In this document: in pieces, positions 1 through 5,822 of the stretch
How the letters are laid out: the number at the start of each line of letters is the position of its first letter
Position numbering within the stretch: the stretch's first letter is position 1
Assembly (NCBI GenBank): GCA_050260215.1
Contig: JBLNBU010000108.1
Coordinates: forward strand, 1 to 10,127
Reading direction: 5' to 3'
Origin: JBLNBU01 sp050260215
GTDB lineage: Bacteria; Pseudomonadota; Alphaproteobacteria; Rhodospirillales; Magnetospirillaceae
DNA length: 10,127 nt
The notes under the pieces: generated by a model
Seen by the model: only the letters and a program-made list of their open reading frames with translations
Databases searched by the model: none
Told to the model about the DNA's origin: nothing
Made by a program: the position numbers and the translations under genes

Positions 1-1
1 C

Positions 2-355
2 ATGATCCTGCAGCACACCCTGCAGGCGTCGCCGCACACCCACCTGCACGATCCCCATTTCGTCGGGCTGCTGACCCATTCCTGTGCGCCCAACTGCGTC
101 CTGGACATGCAGCGCCTGGAAATCTGGGCGCTGACCGACGTCGAGGAGGGCGAGCTGCTGACCATCGACTATGCCGCCACCGAGGACGTGCTGCACCGCC
201 AGTTCGCGTGCGGCTGCGGGTCGTCGGCCTGCCGCAAGTGGATCACCGGCCGGCGCGAGGGCGCCAATGCCGAGGGCCAGGCCTATCTGGCCGGCCTGTC
301 GACCAAGACGGTCCGTCGGCTGATCAGCAGCCGTGCTCGGCGGAGCGCCCGGTGA
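2..355 (+). CDS. SET-domain protein-lysine methyltransferase, C-terminal part (5' truncated by window edge)
   Basis: SET-domain enzymes transfer a methyl group from S-adenosylmethionine to a lysine side chain; the substrate of this one cannot be told from sequence. The visible 117 residues carry the C-terminal half of the SET fold. The motif THSCAPNC (residues 25-32 of the visible part) matches the family NHSCxPNC pseudoknot motif. EGELLTIDY ends in the expected active-site tyrosine (Y57). A post-SET cysteine cluster of the CxCx4C type follows (C70, C72, C77, then RKWI). The N-terminal half of the domain is missing, so the reading frame must extend left of the window, and the ATG at position 2 is probably internal. 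A basic tail (about 25 residues, rich in Arg/Ser) follows the post-SET motif. The stop TGA overlaps the GTG start of the decarboxylase gene, so the two are probably co-translated. Confident in the family, not in the target. Confidence 0.85.
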   Translation: MILQHTLQASPHTHLHDPHFVGLLTHSCAPNCVLDMQRLEIWALTDVEEGELLTIDYAATEDVLHRQFACGCGSSACRKWITGRREGANAEGQAYLAGLSTKTVRRLISSRARRSAR

Positions 356-1548
356 TCGGGCGCTATTCCTCGGTTGCCGCCTTCGTCGTCGAAGAAAAGC
401 CCGAAGTCCCCGTCCACCTTCTGCGGCCGCACCTGCTGGCCGAGGCGGCGCGGCGCTTCGTGCGCGGCTTTCCCGGCGACACCCTGTTCGCGGTCAAGTG
501 CAACGCCCACCCCCTGGTCCTGCAGACCCTGAGGGGCGAGGGCGTGCGCCACTTCGACGTGGCCTCGCCCATGGAAATCACCCGGGTGCGCGAGACCGTC
601 CCCGACGGCCGCATGTACTATCACCACCCGGCCAAGACCCCCGGCCAGATCCGCCTGGCCTGGGAGATGGGGGTGCGCCACTTCGCCGTCGACTGCATCC
701 CCGAACTCGAGAAGGTCGCCGCCGAGACCGGCCCCGACATGGTGCCGATGGTGCGCCTGGCCATCCCCAAGGGCACCGGGGCCGTCTATGACCTGTCGAC
801 CAAGTTCGGCGCCCCGCCCGAGGTGTTCGTCGACACGCTGAAGCGTGCCCGCAAGCTGGGCTTCACCCCCGGCGTCACCTTCCATGTCGGCTCGCAATGC
901 CTGGACCCCGAGGCCTTCCGCCTGGGCATCGGCCTGGCCTGCCAGCTGATCGACGAGGCCGGGGCCCAAGTGCCGCTGATGGACGTGGGCGGCGGCTTTC
1001 CCGCCTATTATCGCAGCACCGCCGCCCCGCCGCTGGCCGACTTCTTCAAGGTCATCGACGAGGAACGCCGGAACGAGGCCCAGCCGCGCGGCATCCGCCT
1101 GGCCTGCGAGCCGGGCCGGGCGCTGGCCGCCGAGGGCGGTTCGCTGCTGGCCCGCGTCATCCTGCGGAAGCCCGAGGCGGTCTACCTCAACGACGGCATC
1201 TTCGGCGGCCTGACCGAGGTCTATTGGGGCAAGGACGACCTGTCGCTGCCCTATCGGGTGCTGTCGCCGCAAGGAAAGACCCGCACCGGCAAGCCCCAGC
1301 CGCTGACCGCCTACGGCCCCACCTGCGACGGCAACGACAAGCTGCCCTGGCCCCTGGAGCTGCCCGAGGACACCTCGGACGGCGACTACATCGAATTCAA
1401 CCTGATCGGTGCCTATGGCCGCGAGATGGCAGCCAGCTACAACGGCATGAGGTCCGAGGCCGTCGCCGTCATCTCCGCCGACTTCGGCGGCCATCACGGC
1501 GAAGAGGCTGAAACTGCCCGGACAAACTCCCGAGCGGCAGGCCTGTGA
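352..1548 (+). CDS. Fold-type III PLP-dependent decarboxylase (ornithine/lysine decarboxylase family)
   Basis: This cytosolic enzyme should decarboxylate a basic amino acid (ornithine to putrescine or lysine to cadaverine), using PLP in an alanine-racemase-like barrel. With the GTG start it has 398 residues, normal for bacterial members. Family residues in order: the PLP lysine in FAVKCN (K49), the His that stacks on PLP in FHVGSQC (H178), the phosphate-binding glycines in DVGGGFP (G213-G215), EPGR (E253-R256), the substrate-site Asp in LNDG (D281), the catalytic Cys-Asp of GPTCDGND (C325, D326), and the C-terminal PLP-contacting Tyr in GAYGREM (Y355). All are present, so the enzyme looks active. 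The start GTG at 352 is preferred because GGCGGAG lies 6 nt upstream, the protein length fits, and GTGA overlaps the stop of the SET gene. An open frame further upstream only shadows that gene. The substrate (ornithine, lysine, or a related acid such as diaminopimelate or carboxynorspermidine) is not proven; the GPTCDG form favours ODC/LDC. Confidence 0.92.
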   Translation: MIGRYSSVAAFVVEEKPEVPVHLLRPHLLAEAARRFVRGFPGDTLFAVKCNAHPLVLQTLRGEGVRHFDVASPMEITRVRETVPDGRMYYHHPAKTPGQIRLAWEMGVRHFAVDCIPELEKVAAETGPDMVPMVRLAIPKGTGAVYDLSTKFGAPPEVFVDTLKRARKLGFTPGVTFHVGSQCLDPEAFRLGIGLACQLIDEAGAQVPLMDVGGGFPAYYRSTAAPPLADFFKVIDEERRNEAQPRGIRLACEPGRALAAEGGSLLARVILRKPEAVYLNDGIFGGLTEVYWGKDDLSLPYRVLSPQGKTRTGKPQPLTAYGPTCDGNDKLPWPLELPEDTSDGDYIEFNLIGAYGREMAASYNGMRSEAVAVISADFGGHHGEEAETARTNSRAAGL

Positions 1549-1552
1549 CATC

Positions 1553-1571
1553 CCCCCGACTTGCTCGGGGG
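1553..1571 (+). other. Short GC hairpin directly after the decarboxylase stop
   Basis: A 7-bp perfect stem, CCCCCGA (1553-1559) with TCGGGGG (1565-1571), closes a 5-nt loop (CTTGC). It begins 4 nt after the TGA. No T-run follows, so it is not a canonical intrinsic terminator. It could protect the 3' end of the mRNA or be an accidental GC repeat. Confidence 0.35.
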
Positions 1572-1632
1572 AAGAACGCCCGGCATGAGAGGCGGCGGCT
1601 CTTGCGCAAATAAATAAAGCCCCCCGGACACG

Positions 1633-1665
1633 AAAGGGCCGCCGGCACGTTGGCGGCGGCCCTTT
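1633..1665. terminator. Strong hairpin terminator, possibly bidirectional
   Basis: A perfect 12-bp stem pairs AAAGGGCCGCCG (1633-1644) with CGGCGGCCCTTT (1654-1665) around a 9-nt loop. The terminal A3/T3 pairs give a short U-tract at the end of the plus-strand transcript. An A/T-rich stretch at 1610-1619 would supply a second U-rich patch for transcripts from the minus strand. It lies 85 nt after the decarboxylase stop in a convergent gap, as expected for a terminator. The U-tract is short (TTTG), so termination strength is uncertain. Confidence 0.65.
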
Positions 1666-1744
1666 GACGCTGTGAACCGGGGACGGGTCGGTCGAGCTTC
1701 ACCTCAGAACTAAACAACCAACTGCAGGTTGCGGCCCGTTCCCT

Positions 1745-1771
1745 AGTCGCCGTAAGTGCTTTACGGCGGCT
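1745..1771. other. 11-bp stem-loop of unknown role
   Basis: AGTCGCCGTAA (1745-1755) pairs with TTACGGCGGCT (1761-1771) with a single G-U wobble and a 5-nt loop. There is no T-run on either side, so a classical intrinsic terminator is unlikely. It may be a 3' structural element of the minus-strand transcript from the CoxL-like gene, or part of a small RNA. Confidence 0.35.
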
Positions 1772-1776
1772 GAAGC

Positions 1777-1789
1777 GTGATCGGATCAC
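1777..1789. repeat. Perfect 13-bp palindrome GTGATC-G-GATCAC
   Basis: Two 6-nt arms are exactly complementary around a single G. It lies 5 nt after the preceding stem-loop, between two convergent genes. The size suits a dimeric-regulator operator, but no promoter is visible beside it, so a regulatory function is speculative. Confidence 0.3.
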
Positions 1790-1813
1790 CGACCACGCAG
1801 AAATCATGGCAAA

Positions 1814-1837
1814 TTCCGCCAAAAAAGGCAAGCGGAA
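1814..1837 (-). terminator. Weak hairpin downstream of the CoxL-like gene
   Basis: TTCCGC (1814-1819) pairs with GCGGAA (1832-1837) in a 6-bp stem with a 12-nt loop that contains six consecutive Ts on the minus strand. It begins 16 nt after the stop of the minus-strand gene. A TTT follows the stem on the minus strand. It is a possible weak terminator for the minus-strand unit; the T-run lies in the loop rather than after the stem, which argues against strong function. Confidence 0.25.
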
Positions 1838-1852
1838 AATCGCCCGCACCAC

Positions 1853-4051
1853 CTATCCATGGTTGAGAACCGTCCAGATGCGCATGGGCGTGGCCGGCAT
1901 GTCCAGGTGGCGGACGGCCAGCGCGTCGCAGACGGCGTTGATCACCGCGGGCGCGGCGCCGATGGTTCCGGCCTCGCCGGCGCCCTTGACCCCCAGGGGA
2001 TGGGTGCGGCAGGGGATCTCGACGGCGGTGAAGTCGATGGGCGGCACGTCCGCGGCGCGGGGCATGGCATAGTCGACCAGGCTGGAGGCCAGCGGCTGGC
2101 CGCCGGGATCGTAGGCGGCGTGTTCCAGCAGCGCCTGGCCGATGCCCTGGACGGCGCCGCCGACGATCTGGCCCTTCAGCAGCAGCGGGTTGAGCACGGT
2201 GCCGACGTCGTCGACGATGGTATAACGCTCGATGGTGGGCTCGCCGGTGTCCGGGTCGATCTCGACCTCGCAGACGTGGCAACCGTTGGGGAATGTGGCC
2301 GCCTTGGGCTTGAAGCGCAGCGCGGCCGAAAATCCCCCCGCCTCGGCCGCCACCGCCGCAAAGGGCACCGAGCGCGCCCCGGCCGTGAAAATGCCGCCGG
2401 CAAACTTCACCTCGGCCATATCGGCCTGCAGCAGCCGCGCCGCCACCGGGCGGGCATCGGCGACGATGCGCTCGATGGCCTCGGCGATGGCGCCGCCCTG
2501 CTGGGACAGCGAGCGCGACCCGCCGGTGCCGCCGCCGGTGGCGATGCGGTCGCTGTCGCCCTGGACCATGCGCACCGCGGCCATGGGCAGCCCCAGCTCG
2601 GCCGCCACCATCTGGGGGAAGGCGGTTTCGTGCCCCTGGCCGGTGGACTGGGTGCCGACCATGACCTCGGCGGTGCCGTCGGCAGCCACCGCCAGGGTGA
2701 CGTCCTCGCCGCCGGTGCCGCCGCTGACCTCGATGTAATAGGCCAGCCCGATGCCGCGGCGCCGGCCGCGGGCTTCGGACTGGGCGCGCCGGGCGGCGAA
2801 GCCGTCCCAATCGGAGCGCACCAGGGCCAGGTCCAGCAGGCGGGCGAACTCGCCCGAATCGTAGGTCTTGCCGCCGGGCGTGCGGTAGGGCATGGCCTCG
2901 GGCGGAATGAAGTTGCGTCGACGGATGTCGACCGGCGACAGGCCGGTGTCGCGTGCCGCCACGTCCACCAGGCGCTCGATCAGGTATGCGGCCTCGGGGC
3001 GGCCGGCACCGCGATAGGCATCGACCGGGCTGGTGTTGGTCAGCACCCCGCGCACCCGGGCATAAAGGGCGGGGATGCCGTAAACCCCGGTCAGCATCGG
3101 CCCATAGGCAAGCGTCGGCACGAAGGCGCCGTATTGCGACACATAGGCGCCCAGGTTGGCGGTGGTGTCGACCTCGAGCGCCAGGAAGCGGCCGTCGGCA
3201 TCCAGCCCAAGGCGGGCGCGGGCGACATGGTCACGGCCGTGGGTGTCGGACAGGAAGCTTTCCGTGCGCTCGGCCACCCACTTGACCGGACGGCCCAGGC
3301 TGCGTGCCGCCACCAGCGCCGCCGCCTGCTCGGGGAACGGGCTGATCTTCAGGCCGAAGCCGCCGCCCACGTCGGGGGTGGTGACCTTGAGCGCGCCCGC
3401 GTCCAGGCCCAGCATGGCGGCCAGGGCGTCGCGGATCTCGTGCACGCCCTGGCTGCCGGCGATCACCTCCATCCGGCCGCCGTCCAGCGGCCGCGCAATG
3501 CAGCCGCGCGGCTCGATGGCGGTGGGGGCCAGGCGGGTGTTGACCAGGTCCAGCTCGACCACCCGGGCGGCGGCGTCCATGGCCGCCCGGGTGGCGGCCT
3601 GGTCGCCCAGCGTCCAGTCGAAGGCGGTCTCGGTCGCCGCCGCCGGGTCGGCATTGGCGGGCAGCGGCACATAGTCGACGACCACCAGCTCGGCCGCGTC
3701 GCGGGCCTGGGCCAGGGTCTCGGCGACGACGAAGGCAATGGCCTCGCCCACATGGCGCACGCGGGTGCCGGCCAGCACCGGGCGTGGCGGCGGGGGCGGC
3801 GCCCCCTTGGGCATGAAGTCGCAGGGCATGGCGGCCGCCAGTTCGGCTGCCGTCAGCACCAGCAGCACGCCGGGAGCGGCGCGCGCCGGGCCGGCGTCGA
3901 CGCGGATGTCGGCATGGGCTTCCAGCGAGCGCACCACCGCCGCGTGGACCATGCCGGGCAGGACCACGTCGTCGGTGAAGCACCCCGCCCCGGTCAGGAA
4001 GCGGCGGTCCTCGACGCGGCGGACCGACTGGCCGAAGCCGAAACGCCGCAC
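1853..4051 (-). CDS. CoxL-like (form II) molybdopterin-binding subunit of a xanthine dehydrogenase/aldehyde oxidase-family enzyme
   Basis: Large catalytic subunit of a molybdenum hydroxylase, which oxidises aldehydes, purines or N-heterocycles using water as oxygen source. The 732 residues show the family order. An N-terminal hammerhead domain starts with GQSVRRVEDRRFLTG. The Mo-pterin regions contain PDVGGGFGLK (GGGFG at about residues 229-233), GTQSTGQGHET and QGGAIAEA. The C-terminal GVKGAGEAG carries the catalytic glutamate (E693). The active-site loop reads AYRGAGR (345-351). True CO dehydrogenases have AYRCSFR with a Cu-binding Cys, so this is a form II protein and should not oxidise CO. 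It is slightly short for the family but complete at both ends. The GTG start at 4051 is supported by GGGGAGG 8 nt upstream and by lying 3 nt past the stop of the preceding small gene. No FeS (CoxS) or FAD (CoxM) subunit gene lies next to it in this window, so its electron-transfer partners must be elsewhere. Confidence 0.93.
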   Translation of the reverse strand: MRRFGFGQSVRRVEDRRFLTGAGCFTDDVVLPGMVHAAVVRSLEAHADIRVDAGPARAAPGVLLVLTAAELAAAMPCDFMPKGAPPPPPRPVLAGTRVRHVGEAIAFVVAETLAQARDAAELVVVDYVPLPANADPAAATETAFDWTLGDQAATRAAMDAAARVVELDLVNTRLAPTAIEPRGCIARPLDGGRMEVIAGSQGVHEIRDALAAMLGLDAGALKVTTPDVGGGFGLKISPFPEQAAALVAARSLGRPVKWVAERTESFLSDTHGRDHVARARLGLDADGRFLALEVDTTANLGAYVSQYGAFVPTLAYGPMLTGVYGIPALYARVRGVLTNTSPVDAYRGAGRPEAAYLIERLVDVAARDTGLSPVDIRRRNFIPPEAMPYRTPGGKTYDSGEFARLLDLALVRSDWDGFAARRAQSEARGRRRGIGLAYYIEVSGGTGGEDVTLAVAADGTAEVMVGTQSTGQGHETAFPQMVAAELGLPMAAVRMVQGDSDRIATGGGTGGSRSLSQQGGAIAEAIERIVADARPVAARLLQADMAEVKFAGGIFTAGARSVPFAAVAAEAGGFSAALRFKPKAATFPNGCHVCEVEIDPDTGEPTIERYTIVDDVGTVLNPLLLKGQIVGGAVQGIGQALLEHAAYDPGGQPLASSLVDYAMPRAADVPPIDFTAVEIPCRTHPLGVKGAGEAGTIGAAPAVINAVCDALAVRHLDMPATPMRIWTVLNHG

Positions 4052-4054
4052 CCG

Positions 4055-4300
4055 TCAGCCCTCCCCGATGGTGGCGACCATGGCCATCAGTTCGTCGCGC
4101 TCGGCGTCGGTGATGCTCATGCACACGTGGAAGCCGGTGATGCGCTGCTCATAGAAGTGCTTTGTGCGTGCCACCGCGCCCTCGAACGACCACGGCCCCC
4201 CGGCGCGCTGGACGCGAGCGTCGGCCAGGGCCTTGCGGTCGGCGACGATCTCGTTGCGGAACTCCTCGATCCAGCGCTTGCCGTGAACGTGCTCGGTCAT
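4055..4300 (-). CDS. Small protein of unknown function (81 aa) between Memo-AMMECR1 and CoxL-like genes
   Basis: I do not recognise this protein. It has 81 residues, is soluble and charged, has no signal peptide or membrane segment, and has a single Cys (in GFHVCMS). The sequence suggests mainly helices: an N-terminal segment rich in Glu/Arg/Lys (KRWIEEFRNEIVADRKALADA), a loop (AGGPWSFEG), and two further helices ending in ITDAERDELMAMVATIGEG. It is likely a real gene. Its ATG overlaps the TGA of the upstream fusion gene (ATGA), GGAG sits 8 nt before the start, and the next gene begins 3 nt after its stop, so all three should be on one transcript. One Cys rules out a CoxS-type [2Fe-2S] subunit. 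It could be an accessory or adaptor for the molybdenum enzyme or for the Memo module; this is inference from position only. Confidence 0.75.
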   Translation of the reverse strand: MTEHVHGKRWIEEFRNEIVADRKALADARVQRAGGPWSFEGAVARTKHFYEQRITGFHVCMSITDAERDELMAMVATIGEG

Positions 4301-5667
4301 TCCTTGATCTCCACCGCCTGGAAGCGGCTGGCCTTGAACGTGGGCGAGAAGTGGCCCGGGCTCATGCCCGCCTTGGCCTTGAGATGGCCGAGGAACGCCC
4401 CCTTGTCCGGCAACTGCTCCCACACCGAGGGCAGGAACAGGGCGCGCCGCCCCTGGTCCTCGATGATGAGGCCGTCGATGCCCGGGCGCAACTGGGCCAG
4501 CAGGTCGGCCTCGCCGGCAAAGGTCATCGGAACCGGCGCGGTCAGCACCGACACCGACAGGTCCAGCTCCTCGACCTCGGCCGCCGACACGGGCGGGAAG
4601 CGGGGATCGCCGAAGGCGGCCTTGCAGGCGTTGTCGACCACGTCCTCGCCCAAGGGGCGCCAGGCGGTGGGCGAGCCGATGCAGCCGCGCAGCTGCCCGT
4701 GGCGCTTCAGGGTCACGAACACCGCGCCCGGCTCGCGCAGCCGCTCGGGGGCATCGGCAGGAAGCTCCAGCCGGGGCGCCTTGCCGCCGGCGGCCAGGGC
4801 GGCGCCGATGGAGCGCCGGGCCAGGTCGGTCAGCATCGGCCCCAGGCGGCGGATATCGTCCTCGGCCCCGCCCTCGAACAGCGCCCACGCCCCATAGCCG
4901 ACCACGTGGTCGCGCGGGCCGGCGGTATCGCCCGAATTGCGCACGTCGAGCGTCATGATCGACATGCCGCGGCGCCTGGCCGCCACCAGCAGCCCGCCCA
5001 CCGGCACCCGGCCGCAGGCGCTGTCGCGGCCCAGGCCCTTGGGGTCCATGTGCTCGATGGCGCGCACGGTGTCGGCGTCCACCCGCTGGCATTCCGAATA
5101 GCCCAGGTAATGGGACAGGTCGGTGGAGACGACGATCAGCGTCTCGGGCCCGCCCCACACCGCATCGAGGACGGCGGCCACCTCGTCGGGGCCGGCGTCG
5201 CCGACCACGATGGGCACCAGGGTGAAGCGGCCCAGCACCGCCTGCAGGAAGGGCACGTGCACCTCGAGCGAATGTTCGGCCGCATGCGCCGCATCCAGCG
5301 CCACCACGCCAGGCAGCGAGGCCAGCCGGCCGACAGTGTCGCGGTCGATGGCCACCGGGCCCAACGGCCCGGCCCAGGCCTCGGCGCTGCCCACCGCCAG
5401 CCCGCGGAAGGCCACCCGGTGCGACGGCCCCAGCAGCACTACCCGGCGGATCTTCCCGGCCGCGGGCGCCAGCCGCACATAGGCGCTGGCCGCCACCGGC
5501 CCGGAATACACGTAGCCGGCATGGGGGGCGATGATCGCCTTGGGAATCGGGCCGTCCTCGACGCGGGTGCGTGCCTGAGCCAGAAACAGGTCCAGCTGGG
5601 ATTTCAGTTCGGCGGGATCGGCGGGATAGAACATCCCGGCCACGGCTGTGGGACGGATGGCGGTCAT
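4297..5667 (-). CDS. Memo-AMMECR1 fusion protein (AmmeMemoRadiSam system proteins B and A)
   Basis: A 456-residue fusion of two domains that are often separate genes. Residues 1 to about 265 are the Memo domain, related to class III extradiol dioxygenases. Its putative metal-site residues are present: H49 in APHAGY, H83 in GPSHR, H186 in STDLSHY and C218 in ACGRVPVGG. So are AEHSLEVHVPF and the bacterial motif RNSGDTAGP. Residues about 270-456 are the AMMECR1 domain, with VFVTLKRHGQLRGCIGS (LRGCIG at 326-331), AAFGDPRFPPV and GIDGLIIE. The set of Memo, AMMECR1 and a specific radical SAM enzyme is known as the AmmeMemoRadiSam system; its reaction is not established. The ATG at 5667 is preferred: GGGAG lies 9 nt upstream and homologues begin near IRPxAVAGxFYP. 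The ATG at 5703 would add 12 residues but has no ribosome binding site. The gene heads a three-gene unit and its TGA overlaps the next ATG. Confidence 0.93.
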   Translation of the reverse strand: MTAIRPTAVAGMFYPADPAELKSQLDLFLAQARTRVEDGPIPKAIIAPHAGYVYSGPVAASAYVRLAPAAGKIRRVVLLGPSHRVAFRGLAVGSAEAWAGPLGPVAIDRDTVGRLASLPGVVALDAAHAAEHSLEVHVPFLQAVLGRFTLVPIVVGDAGPDEVAAVLDAVWGGPETLIVVSTDLSHYLGYSECQRVDADTVRAIEHMDPKGLGRDSACGRVPVGGLLVAARRRGMSIMTLDVRNSGDTAGPRDHVVGYGAWALFEGGAEDDIRRLGPMLTDLARRSIGAALAAGGKAPRLELPADAPERLREPGAVFVTLKRHGQLRGCIGSPTAWRPLGEDVVDNACKAAFGDPRFPPVSAAEVEELDLSVSVLTAPVPMTFAGEADLLAQLRPGIDGLIIEDQGRRALFLPSVWEQLPDKGAFLGHLKAKAGMSPGHFSPTFKASRFQAVEIKE

Positions 5668-5822
5668 GGCGGTCGGCTCCCGCTCGAAGGGATTTGTCTC
5701 CATTAGGAGAACGCCGCCGCCCCGGCGATGGCAACACCCTTCGGGGGTACCGCCATTCGAGGGAGAGAGGACGGCCATGCACCGGTTGAAGGCCGCGGCC
5801 GCTGGGGCGTACCCTTGAACCC
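5668..5822. promoter_or_regulatory. Divergent intergenic region between Memo-AMMECR1 and the radical SAM gene
   Basis: This is the only space in which promoters for both arms of the AmmeMemoRadiSam locus can lie (155 bp, or 119 bp if the upstream ATG at 5703 is used). It is GC-rich, and I see no convincing sigma-70 pair. TTGAAG at 5786-5791 with GTACCC 17 nt downstream is a weak candidate for the radical SAM gene. A GGCCGCGGCC palindrome sits at 5791-5800. No ribosome binding site is clear before the ATG at 5823. Confidence 0.35.

Larger units (their letters stand above)
1549..1852. other. Intergenic region between convergent genes
   Basis: This 304-bp gap separates the 3' ends of the decarboxylase gene (plus) and the CoxL-like gene (minus). 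I see no convincing gene in it. It contains several inverted repeats (listed separately) and a locally AT-richer patch around 1605-1620 and 1705-1730. A short plus-strand frame beginning with ATG at 1806 has a lysine-rich N-terminus, but it has no ribosome binding site and then runs antisense into the CoxL gene. No tRNA-like T-arm or other recognisable RNA family was seen. Confidence 0.6.

Noticed and set aside
283..1551. 422-codon open frame antisense to the decarboxylase gene
   Set aside because: Low-complexity Gly/Ala/Gln-rich translation with no motif; the sense strand encodes all catalytic residues of the decarboxylase.
1806..2072. 88-codon plus-strand frame beginning with a lysine-rich segment in the intergenic gap
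   Set aside because: The first 15 or so residues look gene-like, but there is no ribosome binding site, and most of the frame is antisense to the conserved C-terminus of the CoxL-like protein.
4055..4300. Possibility that the 81-aa protein is the missing FeS (CoxS) subunit of the molybdenum enzyme
   Set aside because: CoxS proteins are about 150-170 residues with eight conserved cysteines; this protein has one.
1859..4897. Very long open frame (1012 codons) on the plus strand, antisense to the CoxL-like and Memo-AMMECR1 genes
   Set aside because: Its product is dominated by Gly, Ala, His, Gln and Arg with no domain. It is the expected mirror frame of GC-rich genes with strong third-position bias, and the genes on the other strand show clear family motifs throughout.
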